DNA of 64,000 bases from Ruegeria aquimaris (GCF_025751555.1 NZ_JAOWLB010000003.1:310001-374000), one strand, 5' to 3'; positions 18,720 to 27,438 are shown, counted from the first letter of the stretch. Translations and numbers: made by a program. Notes: generated by a model not told the origin, from the letters alone.

Positions 18720-20006
18720 TCAGCCGCGAGAGTCGAGGACCTCTTCCAATGTCCGCAGGCCGGTGCGCGGCGACTGGACCAGAACCGACATGTTGCCGGG
18801 TTTGTGCTCGTTGCGCATCATCTTCATATGCGCTTCGGGCAGGTCGTTCCAGGTGAACACTTCGGACATGCACGGATCAAGCCGACGCTCCAGCATCAGC
18901 CGGTTAGCCGCGGCCGCCTGCTTCAGATGGGCAAAATGCGACCCTTGCAGACGTTTCTGGTGCATCCACATGTACCGCACATCAAAGGTGCAATTGAACC
19001 CACTGGTCCCGGCACAGATCACGACCATGCCACCCTTTTTCACCACCAGAGACGACACCGGGAAAGTGGCCTCGCCCGGATGTTCGAAGACCATGTCGAC
19101 GCTCACACCCTTGCCGGTGATATCCCAGATCGCCTTGCCGAACTTGCGTGCCTCTTTCAGCCACTCGGCATATTCCGGCGTGTTGACGGTGGGCAGCTGA
19201 CCCCAGCATTTGAAGTCCTTGCGGTTGATCACGCCCTTGGCGCCCAGCCCCATGACAAAGTCACGCTTGTCCTCGTCCGAGATCACACCGATCGCGTTGG
19301 CGCCTGCGGTGTTGATCAGCTGGATCGCATAAGAACCCAGACCACCAGACGCGCCCCAGACCAGAACGTTCTGACCCGGTTGCAGGTCATGCGGCGGGTG
19401 ACCGAACAGCATCCGGTAGGCGGTGGCAAGCGTCAGCGTGTAGCAGGCGCTTTCTTCCCAGGTCAGGTGTTTGGGGCGCGGCATCAGCTGTTGCGCCTGC
19501 ACGCGGGTGAACTGGGCAAAGGACCCGTCGGGGGTCTCATAGCCCCAGATCCGCTGGCTGGGCGAATACATCGGATCGCCGCCGTTGCATTCCTCGTCGT
19601 CGCCATCATCCTGGTTGCAGTGGATCACGACCTCGTCGCCGACTTTCCAGCGCTTGACCTTGTCGCCCACGGCCCAGACGATGCCCGAGGCATCGGAACC
19701 GGCAATATGATAGGGTTGCTTGTGGCCGTCAAAGGGGCTGATGGGCTTGCCCAGGGCCGCCCAGACGCCGTTATAGTTGACGCCTGCGGCCATCACCAGC
19801 ACCAGAACGTCATGACTGTCGAGTACCGGGATATCCACGACTTCCTGCTGCATCGCGGTATTGGGTTCGCCGTGCCGTTCCTTGCGGATCGCCCAAGCAT
19901 ACATCTTCTTGGGCACAAACCCCAGCGGAGGGATTTCACCCATTTCATAGAGGTCTTTCTCGGGCGCCTCATAGGACGCGATGCCGCTGTCGGTATCCAA
20001 AGCCAT
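18720..20006 (-). CDS. ccr: crotonyl-CoA carboxylase/reductase
   Basis: A 428-aa enzyme that reductively carboxylates crotonyl-CoA with NADPH and CO2 to (2S)-ethylmalonyl-CoA, the key step of the ethylmalonyl-CoA pathway for acetate assimilation. The medium-chain dehydrogenase fold is evident: YNGVWAALGKPISPF near 75-89, and a nucleotide site GASGGLGSYAIQL near 215-227. The length fits the Rhodobacter enzyme (about 430). The ATG at 20006 has AAAGGAGG upstream. ecm lies divergently 1.7 kb away, and mch and mcl2 are within the window. Confidence 0.95.
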   Translation of the reverse strand: MALDTDSGIASYEAPEKDLYEMGEIPPLGFVPKKMYAWAIRKERHGEPNTAMQQEVVDIPVLDSHDVLVLVMAAGVNYNGVWAALGKPISPFDGHKQPYHIAGSDASGIVWAVGDKVKRWKVGDEVVIHCNQDDGDDEECNGGDPMYSPSQRIWGYETPDGSFAQFTRVQAQQLMPRPKHLTWEESACYTLTLATAYRMLFGHPPHDLQPGQNVLVWGASGGLGSYAIQLINTAGANAIGVISDEDKRDFVMGLGAKGVINRKDFKCWGQLPTVNTPEYAEWLKEARKFGKAIWDITGKGVSVDMVFEHPGEATFPVSSLVVKKGGMVVICAGTSGFNCTFDVRYMWMHQKRLQGSHFAHLKQAAAANRLMLERRLDPCMSEVFTWNDLPEAHMKMMRNEHKPGNMSVLVQSPRTGLRTLEEVLDSRG

Positions 20007-20030
20007 CTCGGCCTCCTTTATCAAATCATC

Positions 20031-20042
20031 GCCGCAACGCAG
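20031..20042. promoter_or_regulatory. 12-mer shared with the ecm promoter
   Basis: The sequence GCCGCAACGCAG lies 25-36 bases ahead of the ccr start. It recurs exactly at 21573-21584 in front of ecm, in opposite orientation relative to the gene. It lies about 12-23 bases after the presumed ccr transcription start. A shared regulator site is an inference. Confidence 0.4.
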
Positions 20043-20060
20043 AATCGCAGCCCTGAGGAT

Positions 20061-20089
20061 GAATTACTAACGGGCACGCAACATTGCAA
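20061..20089 (-). promoter_or_regulatory. putative ccr promoter
   Basis: On the minus strand TTGCAA (20084-20089) and TAATTC (20061-20066) are separated by 17 bases and would start transcription near 20054. The region also has two GCAAC repeats spaced 8 bp (20078-20090), possible regulator contacts. Confidence 0.4.
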
Positions 20090-20114
20090 CACCAATCGAC
20101 ATGATTTTGTAATT

Positions 20115-21515
20115 TTATGACCCAGCAATTGCAGAAAGTTCCTTCGCATACGCAGCATTGCCATCCATGAGATGCGCAATCGAAGCTGCGTAATACGTCA
20201 GGAGCTCCTGCCGCTCGGTCCCCGGCCCGAAACGACCGTCCCGCTCCACCACGATGCGCCGGTCGACCAGCAGGCGCAGCCCAACTTCGATGGCGTAATG
20301 GCGGTCGTCACGCGGCAAATGGATATGAGCATTCGGCAGCCGCGCCAAGATCTGGTCAAACGCCGAGGCCAGCGCGCTGCGGGTCATCGGCCCGTTCTGC
20401 TGAATCAGCCAGGCGACCATCGGCACGGGCAACACCGGCACAACCGCGCCAATGCGCAGCATCAGTTCCCGCGCAAGGGGTACGGTGACGTCTCCTTCCC
20501 TGCCCTGCCGAAACGCTGTCAGGGACAGTGGCGCGCCAAAACTCACCGCCGCATAGCCGAACCGATGGAACCGCCCTGTCAGCTTGCGCCAGAATTGTGT
20601 CAGGGACCATTTCGCAATGACCCCGATCCGCGCCCTGAACCGTCGCTCACCGCTGTTTGCCGCAGCGGTCAGGATCGTGTCCTCTAGCACCCGGTCATAG
20701 TTTAGTGAAACCGGCACAAACACCACGTCAGGCCCAGCAGCCTCGGCGCCGTCCACGATGTACTTCAACAGGCCGAGCTTGGGGCGGCCAAGCCCTCCGC
20801 TCAGGCTTAACCCGCCCTCCGGAAACATCGCTTGTGTCACACCGGCCTTGGTCGCGTGACGGACATAGGTGGCCAGCACCTTGCGGTAGAGATCGCTGCG
20901 CGATCTGCGCCGAATGAAATAGGCTCCCATCGCCCGGATCAGGCGGCTCAATGGCCAGACCCGGGCCCATTCCCCCACCGCGTAACTCAGCGCCGACTGG
21001 TCAGCCGCGAGGTAGGTCACCAGCACGTAATCCATATTGCTGCGATGGTTCATCACAAAAACAACCGTCGCGTTTGGGTCGATCGCTTTCAGCGCCTCGG
21101 CGTCCAGATGGCCCAACCGCACCCGGTAAAACGAGTTCGACAGAAACCGGGCAAGGCGGATCGCGAAACTGAAATAAGCAAAGGCGGAGAAGCCGGGAAC
21201 GATCTCGCGCGCGTACCTGCGGGCCTGTTCAAAGGCGACCGCCTCGGGAATGCCCTCTTCCTGGGCATGGGCCTGAACCGCGCGAGCAACCTCGGGGTCA
21301 TAGATCAACCGCTGAATCATGTCGTGCCGCCGCGCCAGTTTGAACGGCTGGATTGGCCGCGCCAATCGCGTGTTCAGCCTGGTGACCGCACGCTCCAACC
21401 GGCGACGGAAAAACCATCGCACCGACGGGAACAGAAAATGCGACGCAAAAGTGACCGCTGCGAACAGCACAATCAGCACAAACAGCCAAAGCGGAAGCTC
21501 AACGGTCTCGGTCAT
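20115..21515 (-). CDS. glycerol-3-phosphate / 1-acylglycerol-3-phosphate O-acyltransferase (PlsB-like)
   Basis: A 466-aa membrane-anchored acyltransferase. The N terminus holds one strong hydrophobic helix (about 8-30). The PlsC-type catalytic box is NHRSNMDYVL, with His157 and Asp162, and the second box is FPEGGLSLSG near 225. The length and the long N- and C-terminal extensions resemble GPAT-like proteins rather than short PlsC. It probably acylates glycerol-3-phosphate or lysophospholipid. It stands between divergent ccr and ecm and is antisense to neither. Confidence 0.8.
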   Translation of the reverse strand: MTETVELPLWLFVLIVLFAAVTFASHFLFPSVRWFFRRRLERAVTRLNTRLARPIQPFKLARRHDMIQRLIYDPEVARAVQAHAQEEGIPEAVAFEQARRYAREIVPGFSAFAYFSFAIRLARFLSNSFYRVRLGHLDAEALKAIDPNATVVFVMNHRSNMDYVLVTYLAADQSALSYAVGEWARVWPLSRLIRAMGAYFIRRRSRSDLYRKVLATYVRHATKAGVTQAMFPEGGLSLSGGLGRPKLGLLKYIVDGAEAAGPDVVFVPVSLNYDRVLEDTILTAAANSGERRFRARIGVIAKWSLTQFWRKLTGRFHRFGYAAVSFGAPLSLTAFRQGREGDVTVPLARELMLRIGAVVPVLPVPMVAWLIQQNGPMTRSALASAFDQILARLPNAHIHLPRDDRHYAIEVGLRLLVDRRIVVERDGRFGPGTERQELLTYYAASIAHLMDGNAAYAKELSAIAGS

Positions 21516-21572
21516 ATGCGCACCCTGCCACCAAACCTACCGTCTCACAATCGCCTGACGCTTCCTTCTTTT

Positions 21573-21584
21573 GCCGCAACGCAG
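21573..21584. promoter_or_regulatory. 12-mer shared with the ccr upstream region
   Basis: GCCGCAACGCAG ends four bases before the TTGACA -35 box of ecm, an activator-like location. The identical 12-mer is at 20031-20042 near ccr. Both genes serve the same pathway. Confidence 0.45.
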
Positions 21585-21588
21585 CGAA

Positions 21589-21617
21589 TTGACATGTCCC
21601 AAAAATTACGATTTAGA
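21589..21617 (+). promoter_or_regulatory. putative ecm promoter
   Basis: A perfect TTGACA (21589-21594), exactly 17 bases and TTTAGA (21612-21617) form a good sigma-70-type promoter with an expected start near 21624, leaving a 40-base leader to the ATG. Confidence 0.55.
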
Positions 21618-21665
21618 ACCTCTCAGAGTAATTTTATTGCCGCAGCAGAATCGAGGATGTCACTC

Positions 21666-23666
21666 ATGTCGCAGATGCAGAAAGACAGTCAGACCGCAAG
21701 CGCCGAGCGCAAGGCCGATCGTCCCTGGCTGATCCGGACCTATGCGGGACATTCGACCGCCCTGAAATCCAACGCGCTCTACCGTTCGAACCTGGCAAAG
21801 GGGCAAACCGGCCTTTCCGTGGCTTTCGACCTGCCGACCCAGACCGGGTATGACAGCGACCACGTACTGGCGCGCGGCGAAGTGGGCAAGGTCGGTGTTC
21901 CGGTCTGTCATCTGGGCGACATGCGGGTTCTCTTCGACCAGATCCCGCTGGAGCAGATGAATACCTCGATGACGATCAATGCCACCGCCCCGTGGCTCCT
22001 GGCACTCTACATCGCCGTGGCCGAGGAGCAGGGCGCCGACATCTCGAAACTGCAAGGCACCGTCCAGAACGACCTGATCAAGGAATACCTCAGCCGCGGC
22101 ACCTATATCTGCCCGCCGAAACCTTCGCTCAAGATGATCGCGGATGTGGCCGAATACTGCTACACCAACGTGCCCAAATGGAACCCGATGAACGTGTGTT
22201 CCTATCACCTGCAAGAGGCGGGCGCGACACCGGAACAGGAACTGGCCTATGCGCTGGCCACCGCCATCGCCGTGCTGGACGAGCTGAAACCCCGCGTCCC
22301 GGCCGAGGATTTTCCGGCGCTCTGCGGCCGTATCTCTTTCTTTGTGAACGCGGGCATCCGCTTTGTCACCGAGATGTGCAAGATGCGCGCCTTTGTCGAT
22401 CTCTGGGATGAAATCCTCGAGACCCGCTACGGCATCGCCGATCCGAAGTTCCGCCGCTTCCGCTATGGCGTTCAGGTCAACAGCCTGGGCCTGACCGAAC
22501 AGCAACCGGAAAACAACGTCTATCGCATCTTGATCGAGATGCTGGCCGTGACCCTGTCGAAAAAAGCCCGCGCCCGTGCCGTGCAGTTGCCCGCCTGGAA
22601 CGAGGCGCTCGGCCTGCCGCGCCCCTGGGACCAGCAATGGTCGATGCGGATGCAACAGATCCTGGCCTATGAAACCGACCTGCTTGAATATGGCGATCTG
22701 TTCGACGGCAATCCGGTTGTGGATGCCAAGGTTGAGGAATTGAAGGCTGGCGCGCGTGCGGAGCTTGCCAACCTCGACTCGATGGGCGGCGCGGTTGCCT
22801 CCATCGAATACATGAAATCCCGTCTGGTCGATTCCAATGCCGAACGGCTGAACCGGATCGAGCGCAACGAAACCGTGGTGGTCGGCGTCAATCGCTGGAC
22901 CGAGGGCGAGCCCTCGCCCCTGCAAACCGAGGATGGCGGCATCATGGTCGTCGATCCCGCGGTCGAGCAGGAACAGATCGCCCGGCTCGATACCTGGCGC
23001 CGCGACCGGAACGACGCGGCCGTGCAAGCGGCGCTGGCAGCGCTGCGCGAGGCCGCGCGCACCGGATCCAACGTAATGGCCCCGTCCATCTCAGCGGCCA
23101 AGGCGGGTGTCACGACCGGCGAATGGGCCGAAGAGATGCGCAAGGCCTATGGCACCTATCGCGGCCCGACCGGTGTCTCCGGTTCGGTCTCGAACAAGAC
23201 CGAAGGTCTCGACACCATCCGCGCCGAGGTCGACGCGATCAGCGACCGCCTCGGTCGACGCCTGAAATTCCTCGTCGGCAAACCGGGTCTCGACGGCCAT
23301 TCGAACGGCGCGGAACAGATCGCCTTCCGCGCCCGCGATTGTGGCATGGATATCAGCTATGACGGTATCCGCCTGACGCCCGAGGAAATCGTCAGCGCGG
23401 CGCAGGACCAGAACGCTCATGTCATTGGCCTGTCCATCCTGTCGGGCAGCCACCTGCCGTTGGTGCAGGACGTGATGGATGGCATGCGAAAAGCCGGACT
23501 TGGCCATATCCCCGTGCTTGTCGGCGGCATTATTCCTGACGATGACGCCCGGAAGCTGAAAGCGATGGGTGTTGCAAAAGTCTATACGCCAAAAGACTTC
23601 GAATTGAACTCGATTATGATGGATATTGTGACACTGGTCGGCACAAAAGACATCGCGGCAGAGTAG
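21666..23666 (+). CDS. ecm: ethylmalonyl-CoA mutase (B12-dependent)
   Basis: 666 aa. It converts ethylmalonyl-CoA to methylsuccinyl-CoA with adenosylcobalamin. The substrate barrel includes RTYAGHSTALKSNALYR and SVAFDLPTQTGYDSDH near residues 25-65. The C-terminal cobalamin domain has the DxHxxG motif as DGHSNG at 543-548 and GLSILSGSH, typical of Ecm rather than methylmalonyl-CoA mutase. The ATG at 21666 has GAGGA at the right distance; one three codons earlier (21657) is also possible. The product feeds methylsuccinyl-CoA dehydrogenase and then mch. Confidence 0.93.
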   Translation: MSQMQKDSQTASAERKADRPWLIRTYAGHSTALKSNALYRSNLAKGQTGLSVAFDLPTQTGYDSDHVLARGEVGKVGVPVCHLGDMRVLFDQIPLEQMNTSMTINATAPWLLALYIAVAEEQGADISKLQGTVQNDLIKEYLSRGTYICPPKPSLKMIADVAEYCYTNVPKWNPMNVCSYHLQEAGATPEQELAYALATAIAVLDELKPRVPAEDFPALCGRISFFVNAGIRFVTEMCKMRAFVDLWDEILETRYGIADPKFRRFRYGVQVNSLGLTEQQPENNVYRILIEMLAVTLSKKARARAVQLPAWNEALGLPRPWDQQWSMRMQQILAYETDLLEYGDLFDGNPVVDAKVEELKAGARAELANLDSMGGAVASIEYMKSRLVDSNAERLNRIERNETVVVGVNRWTEGEPSPLQTEDGGIMVVDPAVEQEQIARLDTWRRDRNDAAVQAALAALREAARTGSNVMAPSISAAKAGVTTGEWAEEMRKAYGTYRGPTGVSGSVSNKTEGLDTIRAEVDAISDRLGRRLKFLVGKPGLDGHSNGAEQIAFRARDCGMDISYDGIRLTPEEIVSAAQDQNAHVIGLSILSGSHLPLVQDVMDGMRKAGLGHIPVLVGGIIPDDDARKLKAMGVAKVYTPKDFELNSIMMDIVTLVGTKDIAAE

Positions 23667-23704
23667 TTTCTCCGTTTCTCATAAATATGATGCTGAAATG
23701 CGTC

Positions 23705-23734
23705 TTGAACTGTGCTTAACGTGGCGCCAATAAT
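23705..23734 (+). promoter_or_regulatory. putative promoter of the H-NS-like gene
   Basis: TTGAAC (23705-23710), 18 bases, AATAAT (23729-23734) lie 45 bases ahead of the start codon, in an AT-richer patch. The match is five of six at the -10. Confidence 0.42.
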
Positions 23735-23779
23735 GCCGCGTTAAATGGCGTTGGAAACATAAAAAAGACGGAGACCAGA

Positions 23780-24097
23780 ATGGGAATCGACCTTGCCGGC
23801 ATGTCACGTAAGGAACTGGTGGCGCTTCGGGCGAAACTGGATTCAGCGATAAAGGAAGCCGAACAGAAAGAACGCCAGGAAGCCCTTAAGGCCGCCGAGA
23901 AGGCCGCGGCCGAATTCGGCTTTTCTCTGGCAGAGCTGGCCAGCGAGCCGCGCAAGTCGACAAAGGGAACCAAGGCAACGGCGAAATACCGCAACCCGGC
24001 CGACCCGGAACAGACCTGGTCGGGCCGTGGACGGAAACCCCAGTGGATTCACGACGCCCTCCATTCCGGCGCCGATATTTCCGATCTGGAAATCTGA
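23780..24097 (+). CDS. H-NS family nucleoid-associated protein
   Basis: A 105-aa protein with an N-terminal coiled coil (about 8-50, rich in Lys/Glu/Ala), a basic linker (57-72) and the C-terminal H-NS DNA-binding loop TWSGRGRKPQW at 79-89. It resembles Rhodobacter HvrA/Spb-type proteins, which regulate photosynthesis or silence AT-rich DNA. It has its own promoter and a GGAGA site. It precedes deoD by 18 bases on the same strand, so the two may be co-expressed. Confidence 0.92.
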   Translation: MGIDLAGMSRKELVALRAKLDSAIKEAEQKERQEALKAAEKAAAEFGFSLAELASEPRKSTKGTKATAKYRNPADPEQTWSGRGRKPQWIHDALHSGADISDLEI

Positions 24098-24115
24098 ACT
24101 GGATACCGCGCGGAA

Positions 24116-24823
24116 ATGACAATTCACATTGGCGCTCAAAAAGAAGACATCGCTGAAACGGTGTTGCTCCCCGGCGATCCTTATCGGGCGAAATGGGCTG
24201 CCGAAACTTTTCTGACCGATGTCAAACTGGTCAACCAGGTCCGCGGAATGCTCGGGTTTACCGGATTGTGGAATGGGAACCGTGTCACCATTCACGGATC
24301 CGGCATGGGAATGCCGTCGCTGTCGATTTATGTCAACGAGTTGATCCGCGACTATGGCGCCCGCACACTGATCCGCATCGGCTCCTGCGGCGGTATGCAG
24401 AACAGCGTGGCGGTGCGCGATGTGATCCTGGCAATGACAGCCTCGACACTCAGCACCCCGTCACGCGGGATATTCCGCGACCTGAACTATGCACCTTGCG
24501 CGGATTGGTCCCTGCTCAGCGCCGCGGCCAAGGCAGCCGAAAAACGCGGGGTGAAAACTCATGTCGGCGGGATCTATTCGTCCGACATCTTCTATGACGA
24601 GCGGCCCGACCTGAACGACCAGATGGTTCGGCACGGCATTCTCGGCGTCGAAATGGAAGCGGCCGAACTCTATATCCTGGCAGCCCGTCACAAATGCCGG
24701 GCCCTGGCGGTTCTGACCGTGTCCGATCACCTGCTCACCGGCGAGGCGCTGCCCAGCGCGGATCGTGAACGCAGCTTTGGCGACATGGTCGAGATCGCGC
24801 TGAACGCGGCTTCCCCCGCCTGA
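24116..24823 (+). CDS. deoD: purine-nucleoside phosphorylase, DeoD type
   Basis: A 235-aa hexameric-type PNP that splits purine (deoxy)nucleosides with phosphate. Evidence: [14 protein letters not shown] (phosphate loop, about 14-27), [12 protein letters not shown] (about 61-72), RIGSCGGM (about 87-94), and VEMEAAELY near 178-186 with SDHLLTG following (catalytic Asp). It probably works with the BMP-type nucleoside importer at 7.2-11.9 kb. Confidence 0.93.
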   Translation: MTIHIGAQKEDIAETVLLPGDPYRAKWAAETFLTDVKLVNQVRGMLGFTGLWNGNRVTIHGSGMGMPSLSIYVNELIRDYGARTLIRIGSCGGMQNSVAVRDVILAMTASTLSTPSRGIFRDLNYAPCADWSLLSAAAKAAEKRGVKTHVGGIYSSDIFYDERPDLNDQMVRHGILGVEMEAAELYILAARHKCRALAVLTVSDHLLTGEALPSADRERSFGDMVEIALNAASPA

Positions 24824-24835
24824 CACGCAAAAGAC

Positions 24836-24861
24836 CGGGCGCGGCCCAAGGGCCGCGCCCG
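24836..24861 (-). terminator. strong hairpin between deoD and the DUF1989 gene
   Basis: A perfect 12-bp GC stem with a 2-base loop (really 10 bp with a tetraloop-like turn) lies between convergent genes. On the minus strand it is followed by GTCTTTTG, so it terminates the DUF1989 gene and could also block deoD read-through. Confidence 0.75.
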
Positions 24862-24865
24862 CCCC

Positions 24866-25711
24866 TCAGCGCCCGTGGCTGCGGTCATAGGCGTTGACCG
24901 GCGGCTCCGACCAGCCGTTCAACGCACCTTGCGCCGGAGCAAAGACCTCGACCAGCAAGGGATGACAGGCGGCCGTGTCCGACGAATGCTCGGACGAACA
25001 ATCGCCCCCGGGACAAGCGCTCAGATTGCCCAGCAGGTCGATCTCGGCGAAGAACTCCAGGTAATCGCCGGGCCGCACCGGAGAGGCTTTCATGAAATAC
25101 TGACCCGTATCGCGGGTAAAACCGGTGCACATGAAAACGTTCAACACGTCATGCACCAGTATTTCCGCCTCGTTCAGCGGCAGGCCGGTATGGTCGGCCA
25201 ACGACCGCGTCAGGTTCGAATGGCAGCAATGGTGATAATGTCCCCCCGCCAGCAGATTGCCGGTATAGGGGTCACACCGGGTGCCGATGACATCGTGAAC
25301 CGATCCGCCATACTGATCGATCCCGTACCAGCCCAGCGTATCCTCGATGATCGTCGCCATCGGGCGCAGATAGGGCAGGTTCGACCACAGCCGCTCCCCG
25401 GTTGTGACATGTGTCCCGTGCAGCGCACGGGTCTTGCCCGAAAAGAACCGCTCTTTCAGGTCATGCAGATTATGCAGGTTCAAATCGCCCACTTGCGGCC
25501 CTTCGACCGAGCTGATGCGAAAGAACTGCCCGGCCTTCACCTCAAAGCACCGACCCTCGCGCGGCGGGACAAGAACCTCGCCAACCTTCTCGGCCGTCGC
25601 CCGGGCCGCGCGGTACAGCACCAGATCAGGCGCAGGCAGCGTGTCGGTGGGATAGCAGATCACCGGCGCAATCGCGCGGCGGGCTTCGGCGTCAGGGGGT
25701 GCTTGGGTCAT
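24866..25711 (-). CDS. DUF1989 / urea carboxylase-associated family protein
   Basis: A 281-aa protein matching the urea amidolyase-associated (DUF1989) family. GQFFRISSVEGPQVGDLNLHNL is near residues 61-82, a cysteine/histidine-rich GGHYHHCCHSNLTR near 156-169 may bind metal, and VLNVFMCTGF follows. Members usually sit beside urea carboxylase or aminomethyltransferase-type genes, absent here, so its role is unclear. It is a single-gene unit with its own terminator. Confidence 0.82.
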   Translation of the reverse strand: MTQAPPDAEARRAIAPVICYPTDTLPAPDLVLYRAARATAEKVGEVLVPPREGRCFEVKAGQFFRISSVEGPQVGDLNLHNLHDLKERFFSGKTRALHGTHVTTGERLWSNLPYLRPMATIIEDTLGWYGIDQYGGSVHDVIGTRCDPYTGNLLAGGHYHHCCHSNLTRSLADHTGLPLNEAEILVHDVLNVFMCTGFTRDTGQYFMKASPVRPGDYLEFFAEIDLLGNLSACPGGDCSSEHSSDTAACHPLLVEVFAPAQGALNGWSEPPVNAYDRSHGR

Positions 25712-26066
25712 GGGGGATCACCTGTCAGTTCTTCCCCCATAAAGCCGCCCGAAGCACCCGGGCGCAAGGCTTTCGCCGACCCGAAACTTTCAGATCGCGA
25801 CAACGTCAAGCGGCGGAAAGCCGTTGAAACCGACGTCGGCATAGGTCGAGCCACAAGCGCCGCAGACCAAACTCCGTTTGCGCGTGCGTTCAAGGACACC
25901 CCTGCAAGCACAGCCAAGCCGTGAGCCTAGGTGGAGACGGGACCGTCACGACATAACCAAAGAGTACGTCCCTAATACAATGGGACGTATCTGGCGTCCC
26001 ACAATCGCATATCGGGCTGTCTTTGGGGCGCTACAAGAAGAAAAATCCCGCCTGTGAGATCATCGT
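25712..26066. other. gene-poor stretch with overlapping inverted repeats and a short CxxC reading frame
   Basis: 355 bases without a convincing gene. It holds (a) a minus-strand open stretch 25790-25945 coding for a CGACGSTYADV-type zinc-ribbon-like end but with no ATG/GTG and a poor TTG, so probably a remnant, and (b) the alternative hairpins at 25965-26001. The rest shows no coding pattern. Confidence 0.5.
25965..26001. repeat. two mutually exclusive hairpins
   Basis: GGGACG (25982-25987) can pair with CGTCCC on the left (as the 8-bp stem TACGTCCC / GGGACGTA, 9-base loop) or with CGTCCC on the right (7-bp stem TGGGACG / CGTCCCA, 7-base loop). This may be the 3' end structure of the 68-aa gene or a protein-binding site. 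Confidence 0.5.
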
Positions 26067-26273
26067 TCAGCAATTCTGATTCAGTTTCTGAACGCAACAG
26101 GTTGGAGGCTTGTCCACCGAGCTCTCCATCCGCCCCCCACAATATGCGCACCCCCATTCACCAGCGTCGCGATCCAATCGCCACCTGCAATTTCGGGTCA
26201 GGGTTGTTCTACGCGCGCGCCAAAGGAAGTAACCGAACACCCCAAAGGCCAGCAAAAGAAGAAGGACGGGCAT
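26067..26273 (-). CDS. small membrane-anchored zinc-ribbon-like protein (68 aa)
   Basis: The N terminus MPVLLLLLAFGVFGYFLW is a single membrane helix followed by a positive RARRTTLTR, then a domain with CRWRLDRDAGEWGCAYCGG, where two of the cysteines form CxxC, and a final PPTCC. No name is known to me. The start has an AGGACGGGG site, and the composition is coding-like, so it is likely a real small gene. Confidence 0.6.
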   Translation of the reverse strand: MPVLLLLLAFGVFGYFLWRARRTTLTRNCRWRLDRDAGEWGCAYCGGRMESSVDKPPTCCVQKLNQNC

Positions 26274-26316
26274 GACCCCGTCCTACCTGTTTGGCGCCAT
26301 ATCGGCAATGGATGCC

Positions 26317-26469
26317 TCAGGCGGCATTGGCGTATTGGAACAATTCCAACTGCTCTTCACGCGCCACCGGCTGTTTCTCCGGTGAATAATAGGCCCAGGC
26401 CTGCTCCAGCAGGGCGAGCGCCTCTTGCGCCGGGCTGCGCGTGTCGGTGGGTTTGCTTGCGATATGCAT
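26317..26469 (-). CDS. small hypothetical protein (50 aa)
   Basis: A 50-residue ORF: a start region MHIASKPTDTRSP followed by AQEALALLEQAWAYYSPEK and ending QLELFQYANAA. It begins with an AAGGA site eight bases ahead of ATG 26469; another ATG three codons earlier has no site. The alpha-helical ALLEQAWAYY pattern resembles short conserved proteins of the order, though I cannot name a family. It lies after the sdh terminator, so it needs its own promoter. Confidence 0.6.
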   Translation of the reverse strand: MHIASKPTDTRSPAQEALALLEQAWAYYSPEKQPVAREEQLELFQYANAA

Positions 26470-26591
26470 GGGCGTCATCCTTGTTTCAGATGTGGCCCCT
26501 CCCTGCGGGCCAACCTAGGCATGGAACAGATCGAATGCATCGCACAGTTGCGCAGGCTGGGCATGCAGAAAAAGCAAGGCTGCTCGCGCCT

Positions 26592-26623
26592 CGAAAACGA
26601 AACAGGCCCGCCAAAGGCGGGCC
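26592..26623 (-). terminator. terminator of the sdhCDAB operon
   Basis: GGCCCGCC (26605-26612), a 3-base loop and GGCGGGCC (26616-26623) form an 8-bp hairpin. On the minus strand it is followed by TGTTTCGTTTTC. It lies 26 bases after the sdhB stop. Confidence 0.75.
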
Positions 26624-26649
26624 CGCTCGCAACTTTCTTGTGTCTGGGA

Positions 26650-27426
26650 TCAGACTGTACGCTCGACCATCATCTTCTTGATCTCGGCAATCGCCTTGGC
26701 CGGGTTCAGCCCTTTGGGGCAGGTCTTGGCACAGTTCATGATCGTATGGCAGCGATACAGCTTGAATGGATCTTCCAGGTCGTCCAGACGCTCGCCCGTC
26801 GCCTCGTCGCGACTGTCGATGATCCAGCGATAGGCATGCAAGAGCGCGGCAGGGCCGAGGTAGCGGTCGCTGTTCCACCAGTAGCTGGGGCACGAGGTCG
26901 AACAGGACGCGCACATCACGCATTCATAGAGGCCGTCCAGCTTCTTGCGATCCTCGATCGACTGTTTCCATTCCTTGGCCGGGCGGTTGGTCTTGGTTTC
27001 CAGCCAGGGCATGATCGAGGCGTGCTGCGCATAGAAATGCGTCAGGTCGGGGATCAGGTCCTTGACCACCGGCATATGCGGCAGCGGATAGATCTTCACG
27101 TCGCCCTTGATCTCGTCCATGCCATAGATACAGGCCAGCGTGTTGATCCCGTCGATATTCATCGCACAAGAGCCACAGATCCCCTCGCGGCACGACCGGC
27201 GAAAGGTCAGCGTCGGGTCGATCTTGTTCTTGATGTAGATCAGCGCATCCAGAACCATTGGTCCGCAATCGTCCATGTCGACGAAATAGGTATCGACCCG
27301 CGGGTTCTGCCCGTCGTCCGGGTTCCAGCGATAGATCTGGAACTTGCGAACGTTCTTTCCCTCGGGCTTGGGCCAGGTCTTGCCCGTGGTGATGCGAGAG
27401 TTCTTGGGGAGTCTGAATTCAGCCAT
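26650..27426 (-). CDS. sdhB: succinate dehydrogenase iron-sulfur subunit
   Basis: 258 aa. It carries electrons from the flavin to ubiquinone through three clusters: the [2Fe-2S] cysteines in [15 protein letters not shown], the [4Fe-4S] set CVMCASC, and the last group [15 protein letters not shown] near residue 225. It is the last gene of sdhCDAB, 12 bases after sdhA, and is followed by a terminator. Confidence 0.97.
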   Translation of the reverse strand: MAEFRLPKNSRITTGKTWPKPEGKNVRKFQIYRWNPDDGQNPRVDTYFVDMDDCGPMVLDALIYIKNKIDPTLTFRRSCREGICGSCAMNIDGINTLACIYGMDEIKGDVKIYPLPHMPVVKDLIPDLTHFYAQHASIMPWLETKTNRPAKEWKQSIEDRKKLDGLYECVMCASCSTSCPSYWWNSDRYLGPAALLHAYRWIIDSRDEATGERLDDLEDPFKLYRCHTIMNCAKTCPKGLNPAKAIAEIKKMMVERTV

Positions 27427-27438
27427 GGGTCCGTCTCC

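Noticed and set aside
25972-26157. 61-aa minus-strand ORF (MGVRILWGADGEL...)
   Set aside because: It is a frame overlapping the 68-aa zinc-ribbon gene and the inverted repeats, with poor composition and no ribosome site.
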